Positions 25,502 to 38,169 of a stretch of DNA of 64,000 nt are shown piece after piece (within the stretch, counting starts at the first letter, position 1; every line of letters begins with the position of its first letter). The notes under the pieces were generated by a model. It made no database searches, was not told the DNA's origin, and saw nothing but the letters and a program-made list of their open reading frames with translations. The stretch comes from Sipunculus nudus (taxonomy: Eukaryota; Annelida; Sipuncula; Golfingiida; Sipunculidae): assembly GCA_026874595.1 (NCBI GenBank), contig CM049306.1:45818019-45882018 (forward strand), read 5' to 3'. The position numbers and the translations under genes are program-made.

Positions 25502-28500
25502 GCTCAGATCACCTGCCTATTCCGAATTCTATTAGTTATTTTAAATTGTTAACATGCAAGCATAACAACAATTATATTAAGTAAAGTAAAAGATACAGTT
25601 TAGGTTTGTGACAGTTTTCATGCTGTCTCCTAGAACTTACCGCAGCATTAGCTTTATGGAAGACCTCATTTGCCAGCAGCCTCAGAGGGCCACAGTACAC
25701 ACCTGACTTGGCAGTCAGGAACCTCTGTAGTGCATGGTGTGTCTTGCCACTGTTCGTGGGACCAGCGTGATATATGATTTTTCTTTGGATACCCCGCGCT
25801 TCAGGATACCTGGAATTTAACATGTAAGCATTAAGGAATCTATAGCTTTGTTTCTTATGAACTGTTGGGAAAATCAAGCAAAAGAAAGCTCTGCACAGAG
25901 CTTTAGATTGGAAAACATGTGGGAATACAACAGGTCTCATTGGCAAATTTTAAACCTAAACTAGACCAAAAAAGATTCAGGCACAGCCTATGATGGCCTC
26001 CTTGTTTGCTCAATATTTAAATGCACATCTTACCTTACCCCCCCCCCCTTTTCAAACAAGGTCAGATTCTAAATTTTTAACAAGAGATAAATACATTAAG
26101 GATTAATTTCAACCAGCTCAATTCTGGCCTAGTACATCCAATCAGGTGGTTAACCCTTTACTGTTCACAAGCCACTAAAGAGCACTCAAAATGGGCAACT
26201 AGAATGCCATGATATGTATAGATTCTTTCAGGACAAAATATTGCATATTATTTCTAAATTTCAATGATTTTCAATAATTGTCAGCAAACCCTCTTAGTAG
26301 GAATTGTTGAAAATTTTATAAAGATACAAAAAAAGCTTGAAAAGATATGGCTGTTAGTGTAAATATAAATAGTGTCAGAATTTGTAGGAAATCTAAAATA
26401 AATGTAAACAGTAAAGGGTTAAATGGACAATGCATTATTGCAATTATTCGTAAGCTGCATGTAGATTTGCAATCCCATAAACACCATACATCAAAACATT
26501 TTTAGGGGTGAGGTCTTTTTAAATATTTTCTCTGGTACTCCCTGGATTCCTGGACTCTAATCTGCTTAATAAACAAGGCTTTCAAGATTGAAAAGATTCA
26601 GATACTGACCAGTTTGCAGGTAGTCTGAGATCACTGATTTTGCGGAGGTCATCCATACAGTCAAGGTGAGGAAACATCTCCTTGGCATGACGTAAGAAAT
26701 AGGGGAACACATCATCAACATGACCTGTATAAAACAGTAATTGTGCATTTTAGAGGGTTTTTTCATTGGCCTATTTTACAATCTTTAACACAAATCATAA
26801 ACAAAAGTAATATTCTGTAATATACAAGAAATGTAAACTTTAAGAAAAATAAGGGTTTGTGTTATTTCAAATTGTTTGAGTCATTATGTCTCAAAAGTCA
26901 AATTTATCGGCTCAGATTTTGATCTTCTGCCATAATGTTATGCATGATGTAGATGATGTAACCAAGAATACGTTGCATTGCACAGCTATATTCGAGCATT
27001 TTTGGTCATTTCATATCAAATATATTGGTTATCAAAATCTATAAGGCTTATTTTTATGGAAGTACACATTTCTCCTTATTACAGAATTATTAAGTTTTGG
27101 AAACAATGTGTTAAAGAAAGTAAAATAGTGTGTTTACAAAACACTCTAGAATGCCCATATACCTATAAAACAAAAACAGAAGCAACCCATCAACAACCCA
27201 GGAATATAATAATGTACTTAACAAGATATAAAGAAGATTTTGCACTCAAAAAGTGCGCCTAAATGTATGCAAACTCCTCAGAGTTTACCCGGCTTAACAT
27301 CCATTACTTAAACAACACATTTCCAAAAGATCTCAGCATCACTGGTTATTCCTTTACCAAAAAATATGTACAAATATACAAACCAACAAACTTTAATCCA
27401 GCTTTTGCAAGTTTTATGAACTTGTCCTTGCTTCAAGTCCTTCCTCATATATGTTTCATTGCAAGGATGATTGCATTAGGAACCATACATGGCAATTAAC
27501 AAGTAGGAAACAATCATATATTTTGGTGGCATAGCAGATATCTTGGAAGTAGATTTCTAGGTGGACACTGATGATGGATATTCATTGTTGTGCACAGAAA
27601 AATTAATATAGGCCAGCAACATCACAACATGCAGGGTTTGTGTTTCAAGACGTTTATGTTATAAAATCGTTACCTGTATATGGTAGAGACTATCATGACC
27701 ACCTTAATTACATATTTAGACTGATTCAAATAATAACACAAGGGACCCATGGGTCACGGCGCTTAGCTATTATGATCACAATGATCACAAAATATGATTT
27801 GGAAGTAGGCAAATGCTAGTTTTGTGTGGTAATATAAGCTGTATTATGAGTTTATGGTGTTTAACTCAAGTTATGTAAGATTTTGATAATATCCTTGGAG
27901 TGAGGGAAGAAGACTGATGTCATTTATATTATTTACATTTGGAAATGGTGTCACACAGGCTTTGACTTGGCCATATTACTTTATCTACATTGCAGTAGAA
28001 GTACAGTCATGCCTTGATAATCCGACACTAAATGTAATAACCTTATTTATGTCGGAATGTAAGGCTGTCAGATTGTCAAATCACTAAAGTTCAGAGGGTC
28101 AAGATATAATGTGACCTAAATGTTTGGAGGACTTGTTAGTATACATTAACTATTTTGTTATAATAAATTAAGTATATGATATTGTTATGATTTATTTGAA
28201 AAAAAAAACTAAAACATCTGTCATGGAGTACTGTACATGTCTATATGTACAACGCTTCCATTATGAGTCATGATTATATTTCTGAACAAACATTAATTCA
28301 ATGTATATAAAGAATGAACCAGTGGTTCATCTACTGAGTTCATGGACGTCTAAAGAATAGAAGCTAATCTGTCTGGTATCTGGTTCTTTTATTTTGATTT
28401 TCACTGACTTTTCTTAGCAGTCCACGGGCGACATCAATGTCCCCTGCAGCGAAGCCCTGCTCCTCCATATACTGTAGCCATGTTTCCCATTTCCCCAAGC

Positions 28501-31500
28501 ACTTCTCTGAGAGTTATTGGTTTAGGAGGATCATCTTTTTCCTCAGAATCGCTGTCACTGTCGCCTCCGTCTTCTCTGACCATTGCAGGCGTGGATCCAG
28601 GATTGTTTACTGGGAGGGGTCAATAGGGTGTCATGCACAAAAATTGTCTAAAAATAAAGGTCTTTGGTAATGAGTGGGGGGGGGGGGGGGCCTTGACTCC
28701 AAAAACCCCCATGCATAAGATTTGTCTAAAAATAAAGACCCCCCTGGATCTGCTCCTGCATTAACACAGTAGCAGCGGCGTCGGCATTGCTTCCATGGGC
28801 TCCATGTTGTCTCATGCCAGATACTCCTTAGTGGTCACATGGTCAGTGCCTGGATAAGGTCCCCAACCTCGTTCTCCATCTCCACGTGTTCACACACAGA
28901 GAGATTCATGTTTGCCAACATATGGATCCAAACTGACTTAATTAGTGAGCCAAACTGTCTCAATAATTGGCTCTAGTGTATGGTCAGAAGAATACGCACT
29001 GCTGGATTTCACGCTTAATTGACCATGGTGCTGTGTCGAGCCCAACGACTAACATCAAACGTAAAATATAAATTAGGTTTCAAGTACAGCAGTGTACTTT
29101 AAACACTTTATAGACAAGCCTCTCCCACAGGGTATTTTCACTTGCTAGATATGTAGGTAGACACAAGAAAGATTGTTGTCAGTAGTTAGATATAGTAAGC
29201 AGCCGTGTTCTGTGATCGGTCATATGTAATACCCATATATAAGGTAATTAAGTGATCTATCATGTACAAATGTAATAGCCAATCAAACGCCTTCCTACTT
29301 GTCCTAAAAGTAATTATCCAATGACCCGTGGGTAAAAGGTCACGTGGGTCCACCTGAATTTACCCGTGATTAAACATTAGTCGGTGCGGTCAGTTCAACC
29401 CTGACCGGCCAACAGACATCATTCACATTGATTTTCAAGTACGAAAGTCAACACTGCTGTCTTGCAAATTGTCAAGCCTCATACTTTACAACCCTGCGAT
29501 TACAAGATTCGAGGGGACATACGATCATCTGAAACACTGAGTCTGTGCTGAAAGGGTTTGTGTAATTATTTTATACCCCCTACCTCCTCGACCATGGGAT
29601 CGTCCGGGGAACAGAAGCGTGAAATACGTGTCTTGGTTCTAGGTCATTCTTTTGTTCGTAGGGTTCAGGCTTTCCTTAACGCGGGTCTTAATAGCAAGAC
29701 GCAGGCAGCTGAAATCTGCAAAAAGTGGAAGTTAGATCCCAACCTTGGATTGGCGCCTGACGCGTTTTCTGTGGGATTTCATGGCGTTGGGGGGATGAAG
29801 GTCCATAGTAAATGTAGCGCGAAATCGCTGACCAGTGCTGCCACTATGCGGGTTATCGAGGAACGAAAGCCTGACATATTATTTATTGATGTGGGCTCCA
29901 ACGACCTCTGTGACCCATCCCTTTCCCCAGAAGCTTTAGCCCATAAGGTTTTCTCATTCTGTAAAATGACTTGCGAGGTTTACGAGGTTCGAAGAGCGAT
30001 TCTTGGCTCGGTTTTCCCCCCGTACTCCCGGGTCTTTGCCGTATGCGGCCTATAACGCCAGAAAAAAACAACCCTAGGCCCCATTTCCTAATTAGGATTA
30101 CGAGAGAGGCCCGGCTTGATTTGTTAGCATGGAAGAGGTTTCTTCGCTCGTACCACGGAAAATCACTGATGCTTTTTCAAGACTGGATCACTACCTCGAC
30201 ACTCCAACTGTTCACTGACGCCGCTCAAACTACTGGTTTTGCGGCTGTGTTTGGATCAAAGTGGTTTGTGGGCCATTGGCCACAACACTGGAAATGTAAA
30301 AATATTGCCATTTTGGAAATGTTCCCCATTGTGCTAGCTACAGAAATTTGGGGCCATCTGTGGGCTAATCACAAAATTCTTTTTAGATCCGATAATATGG
30401 CAGTAGTCGAAATAATTAACAGTTGTTCTTCCAGGGACATAGAATTAATGGTACTTGTCAGGTGACTTGTTGTCGCAACAATGTCTCATAATATTCTTTT
30501 TAAGGCCAGGCATGTACCAGGTGTGGAGAATTCTATAGCTGATTCTTTGTCACGATTTCAGGTGCAGAAGGCCAAGTCCCTCGCTCCTCACCTCAACACG
30601 GAGCCAACTCCAATTCCCGAGGAACTTCTCCCCTTATAATTAGTCAAGCTGCTGAACTGGTAATGGAGAGTCTGGCACCAAGCACCAGGCGCCTCTACAA
30701 ATATGCATTACAACAGTTCAGCCGATTTGCCTCTCAATTTCAACCTGTTGTAAATTTCCCAGTCCAGTCGGATACGATCATAAGTTACATCATTTTCAGT
30801 TACAACAAGGGCTACAAGCATTCCACTATCATGTCCCATTTGTCTGCTATCAATTTCATCCACAAGGTCTCTGGCTATTCCAGTCCAAGCAAATCATTTC
30901 TGGTTCAGAAAATTCTTACCGGTATTGCCAAATCCAATCCTGGGCAGGACAAGCGCCTGCCCATCACGAAGCCACTACTTTCCAGCCTTTTGGCCGCCAT
31001 CCCCTCAAACATCAATGACAGATATAACCAGCTTTTAATGTCAGCTATGTTTACATTGGCTTTCCACGCTTTTCTACGCATTGGGGAAATAACCTCTTCA
31101 TCTGACAGAAACAGTAACACTGTCCAGTTCAGAAATTTAACTTACAATCCATCATATATTCACTTAGTCATGGAAAATTACAAACATGCACCCATCGGGC
31201 ATAATACCACACTGCAGATACAGGCAACTTACGATTTTGCATGTCCAGTATCCAACATGGGAAAGTATCTGTCGGTTCGTCCAAATGTGCAAGGTCCCTT
31301 GTTTATTCACAAGGACAGATCCCCTGTGTCCAGGCATTTCTTTAGTGAGTGCTTGAAGAAATCCCTGAGCATCCTAGGTGTTACCACCAACAAATATACA
31401 AGCCACAGTTTTAGAATAGGCGCGGCTACATATGCAGCTTCAATAGGTATCCCCGATACCACCATAATGCGCATGGGGCGATGGCGGTCAAAGGCCTTTT

Positions 31501-34500
31501 CCAAATACATTAGAATCCCTGTCCTTCATTCCTGACAGGCCCCTAGCTCTTTTTTTAGATTAGGTTCGGCCATGACATATCCAACATTACCTTTTTGCTG
31601 ATGCCCACTCTACCACCATGTACTTGACTTGGGGTATGGCGGGCATACAGTACCCTTATGCTTTGACATGTACAGTTTGGGGTTAACTTGGAGCTTGACC
31701 CTGTACTTGACTGGGCAGTTCCTCTGGTTAACTCTGGCTGTATTCCTGTCCTTTTTAATTGGCCAATTTTCCCCCTTTTTCATCCAGCATCTATCCCTTT
31801 TTGGTGGGGAGTCTCACTTGCGCGAGCCAGTGGCCCTTTTTGTCCCCACCTTCAGGGAATGTTACATATTGTAACAGGCATTGTTATAAGCATTAGATAT
31901 ATATCACTTTGTCATGGGTAAGCTCTAGATCTGTATTGTGAAATGTGTTATTTATTTGTACTAAGTTATGTTTTAATGTCATCCGGGGGTGGCGCCATAC
32001 CACATTGTACACTAGTTTACAGCTTATTCAAGAATCGGGCTGGTATTGAACATCAATCATGGACTTTAAAATGGACTCTTTCATAGCCCGAGTTACATAA
32101 TTAGTTAATATAGTTAGATGGCGTCACCCCCATCTATTGTGTCATTAATAAATGATAAATCGGCTGCCAGGTTTTTGTTTCCCTGTGTGAGAGGCTGTGT
32201 GTATAAAGGGTCTGATTGTCAAGTCAGAAAACACATCGGTATCACCATCTGTGCCGGGAAATGTCATGCCAGAGTCGTAATCCAAGGCTGTCAATTAGTC
32301 AAGGCTAATTTATATGGGTTACATTCATTTTTTACAAAATACCGTCGGATTGCAAGGTTTTCGGATTGTTAAGGGTCATAATGTCAAGTCATGACTTTAT
32401 TTGAAAAAAAAAAAACTGTCCATTATCAGTAATGTTAATTATGCTTTTTACAAATAAGTTAACTGTTATTTAATAATTTCAGGTTATCCCTCCCCAAGAG
32501 TAGCACTAGAACAAATAATATAAGAGTTTTAACTATTTATTATTCAGATACATTTGCCAAGTATTCGCACCATGTCTGGTATTTATTCAGTTTCAGCCAA
32601 ACAAAGTTGTTGAGAATCCAGAATATACAAATTTCACCAATTTAAATAATGATCATAAGTACCTGGTTTTATGGCTTTAATTTATATTTAAAAAATAAAA
32701 TTATTACATTCACATTAATCTAAACACTTGACATAGCAAGAGTCTTATGAAAATTATTAACATTACAGAAATCATAATGAGAACTTGTCTAAGATCTGAT
32801 TTTTTACCATATTCAAATATTTTTTATTTAAAAAAAATGTATCAGAAAAAAATTTAAAGTAATCTCAGCTATGAAACCATTATATGGGTAAAAAATAACC
32901 CAAGGAAAAAACACCCTAAAAATTATACATGGAGCAAACTAAAGATGGGCAAGTTTAATTTTATTAACTGAAATATAGGAACCAGTATTATCCATTTTGA
33001 TTATTTACATAGTCTGTCAAAGCTGATACAGCCACAAGTCTTAATGTCATAAGTGAAACATATTGACATCTTTAATCAGTACTTGTCTGAGTAAAATTTT
33101 AAAATTTTGACATATTTTATCTATTCTTTTTTAATTTTGCAATAAATATAAATTAAAAAGCTGAAACACTTGGAAAAGACCTGGAAATTTAGATTTATAT
33201 TATAAACTGCATCTTTGTCTATCAATAATTTCCTTCATATAATCCCTAATAGTAAAACAATTTCATTATTAAAATTGAAATGAAAAATACCATCGGTGAC
33301 TGCATGGTGTTATTTGGAATACATTTTCATCCATCCATACAAGATCCATACAACATCAGTAATTGCAAGGCAATTCCCTGTTACTCATCAACTATCAAAT
33401 TCCTTTTCTATTAATTTATCTTACAGTTGTCATTATTAACCAATAACATTTTTTTATTTATTGTTTTTTTATGTTGTTGGTCAAAACAACTACTAGCTGA
33501 GTTGGGTTGGACACCTGGATCAACTGTGCCCAGCTATAAGCTGCCTGGTGGACCAGTATATGCCCACCTCAAGCTTGCATAATTTCCTGAAAGGTCAACA
33601 AGGTGACATACAGGTGACTGAAGAGGGGCTGGGTAGAGCCTGGGTGTGTCATGGTCTCATCAAACCTTTAATAAAAGCTACAGTTTTTGGTCAATTTCTT
33701 TCAACTTTCACAATTAACAAGCTAAAATCCTTATGTGTGCATGATATGAAAATAATATCAACAGTGCTTACAGGAAACAAACCTGCCATGGGCAAAGTTG
33801 GGCAAAATTTAAGGTACTGATTTTACTAATAACTTATAAAATTTAAAAAATTCAGAACTAGTCTTGGGGATTCAGTTGAATCTCGATTGATTAATGTTAA
33901 ATCCCTGACAAAAAAACCTCTAGCTTTAGCAATACTCATGTTAAGGGAGTAAATATATTTCTTTATTTTTTACAAAGTGCATTATGTTCGGGCCCATAAC
34001 AATAAACAATTACGCAAAACTTACATCATTTCTGGCATGTGCATGGTGAACATATAGAAGAATATGTATATTATATATGATCAAAGACAGATCAGTGGTT
34101 TTGCTATTAGGCAGTCTTGAGGTGTAACAATGGGTTTTTAATGGAAAATTGAGGTTTTTCCTTAATATCGAATTTCAGTTTCGTAGGTCAAATGGTTTCA
34201 AAACGTGCCCCGTTAACTGACAAAGGACCATGACTATAGCTCAGATGACTTATAAGTCAGCTGAGCTAATATAACTGATAAATCTGCCATGTCAAGTACT
34301 ATTTATATTTACTATGATTTTTGTAAAGCATTAAAGCTTTCATGATGTTGCTTTGTGTTTTATATAACTACCATCCACCTAGTCTGATAAGAACGTGTCT
34401 TTCTACCTGCATCTTGAAGTATATCACTAAATACTATATGAAGATCAACAGGGAGGGCTTCAGACTCAACACAGAATCTTCTGAAACCAACATAGGCTTG

Positions 34501-36717
34501 GTGGAACAGGCGATCTGCAGAAAATATATGTGTATATATTCAATAATATTTACTCAAAAGTAAAATAAAAATAAAGAACTGCAAAAAAATGCAACCTGAT
34601 GAATACTTGTTTGGTATAAAAAAAACAGGTTCATTGTATGGTATACAGAGTTATTTTACACTTTTAATTATCTTGCAATGTCAACATGGCAACAAGTCTA
34701 TGATACATCCCACAAATTAACTTAACGTTTCAGCTGCACATTTTTTTATTAAATTTTATTAGCCACAAAGACACAGCTAATCTTTGACCTGACTGATAAA
34801 GCAAAAAATTAAAATTCTACTCTTGTCCCTTGTTGGTTGAATAATTTACTGATTATGTCTGAAACATTTTAAAGCTTATAATTTGATATTGATATTTAAA
34901 GCATATTTTCAGATAAAAAAAAATCTTACTGTCTAGTCCACTCTCTGCTGCAAGTTGCTTCACTTCTGGCTGTCTGTAGAACTTATTCAGCAATTTAAGC
35001 AAGTCATCTAAAGTGAAAGGAATAATGTAAATATGACAAGTTTCATCTTTATAATTCTAAATAGTTTGATTAGATATGAATTGTTCACTCATATTCCGGT
35101 CTGAGTCAAGAAATAGATTTATGTGCTACCTACCAATTTATAATTCTAGCACAAGATTTTTAAGCAAACATTTGCAAATAAATTGACTTAAGTTACTCCA
35201 GTTCACCCTGGTGTGCTTCACTTTTTCTATTCTTTATTTTATTCATAAACAGTAAGTGTTATGATTGTTCATCACATATAACCTGCACATTTCCTTTTGT
35301 CATAATTTTTTGGGGTTATTTTGGGGGAATAAATTGAAAGAAAAAAATACAATAATGTTTAAGGCCAAAAAAGGGGTATGGTTCTCAGGCACTTGTTTTT
35401 AAGAAATCAGTGTGCCAGGCAATATTTTATTTTTGACCTTTTTTGTATGTTTCGTTAAAATGTCATATGATCAGGGAAAAACATGAAAATAACATAACTT
35501 TATGGCTAAACAGGTAAGAGCACTACATAACAAAGATAATCTTATCAAAATTTTATTATTTTTTCTTCTTGAAAGATGAAAATAAATATTAACATTTTTG
35601 ATGCGGAGGGTTAAAACTGACGCGAGCGGTGCCTGAAAACCATGCCTTTTATTTTTTTTTGCCTAATATATATCTGCATAATAGCTGTCAATCACTGATG
35701 TTTGTATTGTAAGAATCCCTTAGCTAAAGCCAATCAGTGTTACACAATCTATCCCCATAGGCTGCTGAGTGAGCTGTACTTCTAATTAGCCAGCCTGTCT
35801 TAAAGCAGTACTAGCCAGGTGCTAACAGCCTAATGACCAGTTCAGCACAATGGCACTTCAGGCCTTTGAGTGAGCAGTCACAATCAGGCTAGAATAGACA
35901 GCTAGAAAATTATAATTAATATTACAAAAAAAATATGATTAATTCATTTCATACTTCTACTAACACTAGTGAATGCACTATGTCCTAAAATGTCTGTTCC
36001 AACACCTCTTCCACCTTTTATCTTATTATCATTATTTTTCTTGGGGTGGTATTTCCTTCAGATCCATTTAGTCTGGAAACCAATCCAACACACAAATGAG
36101 AAATATGTATATACATATACATTTTTATGTGCTGTCATAAAGATACCACACATATCCCTTCCTCAATACAACAGATGTTCGACTATTAAGATATCATTCA
36201 CTCTAAGAGCCGAGGGGTTTAACGGTGTAGGATGTAACAACTAACAAAGTGAAGTCTCAAAAATACTAAAGACTCATATTTGTTCAAATAGTTTTATGTT
36301 TTACACACTTCACACAGAGTAAAGTATCATCTATGTTTCTGTAAACATTCAACCAATCTTGCCTTGGAATCTACAATGTCTGGGATGTAATAGAAATAAT
36401 CTGTTTATGAATAATTGTGTCACAAAAAATTGGGAAGAAATCATAAAACAGGTGCCCATCAGAAAATTGATATGTATGAAGAGAATACTTTTCATGCTAG
36501 AAAGAGCGATATATTTCATGGGGTAGAGTTAAAATGAGTGTAGTGATAAACGGATATTTAAACCCTGAAGACACTAATTTTGTCACATGCACTCATATAT
36601 GATTTTTTTACATTATCCTTGGGAGTGCACCCAGTAGGCACCTATTTTATAAACATACAAAAAAGGGAGAAAAAAGGTGGAACTAACTTCAACAGGCACT
36701 TTACACTGTAGTTCAAT

Positions 36718-36805
<88 letters not shown>

Positions 36806-37008
36806 AGCCACAATAGAACACAGGCTTCAGAGTGAATGTAGGATCACTCACATAACTGTTTCAATGAGGTTATGAGTGTATATGGACAGACGTAATGATG
36901 TTAAGGATGGGCTGGACTAAAGACCGAGATACACTGAAAAACACTGAAATACACCAAAAAACACCGAAATACACTGAAATAACAGTCATTTCAACCAGTG
37001 TTCAATAC

Positions 37009-37062
<54 letters not shown>

Positions 37063-38126
37063 TTATAAATATATATATATTTTTACCTTATATATAAAAT
37101 ATATATAATTAAATATATATATTTATTTATTGTACACCTATACTGGTGTTAATGACAGTTATTTCAGTGTATTTTGGTGTTTTTTTTTGTTTATTTTGGT
37201 GTTATATATTGAATTAATTATATATTTGCTAACCCTGTGCATATAAATGCCTGTACATCTTGCCCTTTTTATTAAATGTCGATTTCATAGTAAATACCTT
37301 AACCATAGTGTATCCGAAACGATACAAAAAATACACTGGAAATACTTGAATATATATTTTAATAGCACAAACAAATGCTATGTAGATAAAATTGATAATT
37401 ATGATAATTATCATTTTCAAGAAAAACCAGAGAGAGAGAGAGAGAGAGAGAGAGAACGTGTTTATCCAAAATAGCACAGAAGAAATAACAGAATGTTGGT
37501 TTATAGAACAGACAAAGGAAAAGTACTTTGATGTTTCACTTAAAACCATACATCCAACTAAGTCAAAAACACAAAAATATACACAAGTTGCTAAGACTAA
37601 ACTAGAAGCACAGAGAGAGAGATGATCACTAAATTTGTCAAATTAAGTTCACTTCCTTGCATTTGTAATGTGAAAACAGATCTATTGGTGGAGTTTATTA
37701 TTGAAGATTTTCTAGGTTTCTTGTAGATCATAAAGTTAGTTTTATATATTCATATGCATATTATAAATATATATTATATATTTTTAAGGTATACATTTAT
37801 ATGTATACATATACATATATATATATATATGTTGTGTATTGAACATATATACTGGTGGTATTGACTGTTATTTAAGTGTATTTCGGTGCTATTTCAGTGT
37901 ATTTTGGTGTAATTTCAGTGTATTTCAATGTTATTCCAGTGTATTTCAGTGTTTTTCGGTGTATTTCAGTGTTATTCGGTGTATTTTGGTATTTATTCTA
38001 GCCCTTTAGGGGAAATTTATGTAATGGAGGAGAGTGCAAGTGGCACATAAAAATAAGTGGCAAAACTAAGATGCAAGTAGCAGTTTCATACGGTTGTTAT
38101 GCTGAAACCCGCATTCTATAGTAGTA

Positions 38127-38169
<43 letters not shown>

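Larger units (their letters stand above)
29200..32130 (+). mobile_element. DIRS/Ngaro-like tyrosine-recombinase retroelement, RT deleted
   Basis: Contains in order an SGNH-hydrolase-like frame (29594-30054), an RNase H segment (about 30089-30639) and a tyrosine recombinase (30663-31535), an arrangement known from DIRS-order Ngaro-like elements, some of which are reported to carry SGNH hydrolases. No reverse transcriptase lies between the hydrolase and RNase H, so an internal deletion is likely. I could not identify the split direct repeats expected at the ends; the outer borders are estimates. It lies within the Tigger-like element. Confidence 0.65.
28004..32398 (-). mobile_element. degraded pogo/Tigger-like DNA transposon (carrier of later insertions)
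   Basis: Left end TA|CAGTCATGCCTTGATAATCC with ATCCGACA sequence; right end has GTCGGATT and TTTCGGATTGTTAAGGG with GTCATGAC, an imperfect inversion of the left end. AATCCGAC-type inverted ends with a TA target fit pogo/Tigger elements. A broken transposase C-terminus lies on the minus strand at about 28360-29000. It is interrupted by a MITE (28586-28758) and the DIRS-like element. The right boundary is approximate. Confidence 0.55.
27736..34268 (+). mobile_element. hairpin-ended element, copy 1, split by nested insertions
   Basis: Left part 27736 to about 28000, beginning ACAAGGGACCCATGGGTCAC, and right part about 32505-34268, ending in the hairpin TAGCTCAGATGACT/AGTCAGCTGAGCTA (34237-34268), are together the reverse complement of 52928-55536. 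Shared landmarks include GACTTGGCCATA, AATATAAGAGTTT, the TTCGCACCATGTCTGGTATT phrase and CTGGATCAACTGTG. About 4.5 kb of other DNA interrupts it here. It has no coding capacity of its own. It lies in SUPV3L1 intron 3. Confidence 0.8.

Noticed and set aside
29333-29370. CACGTG near 29333 as a promoter element
   Set aside because: It lies in mobile-element DNA with no gene start nearby; a similar CACGTG at about 41424 is inside a duplicated repeat.
29558-29593. Earlier non-ATG start of the SGNH-like frame
   Set aside because: The first ATG, in a CCATGG context at 29594, directly precedes the conserved block; the upstream residues look untranslated.
30663-31535. Reading the tyrosine recombinase as a Crypton or a phage integrase
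   Set aside because: An RNase H segment of DIRS type ends 24 nt before it, which fits a DIRS-order retroelement better.
36613-36813. Minus-strand open frame of repeated Ile-Tyr
   Set aside because: It is translation of the TA dinucleotide array and has no protein character outside it. The same applies to frames over 41489-41560.
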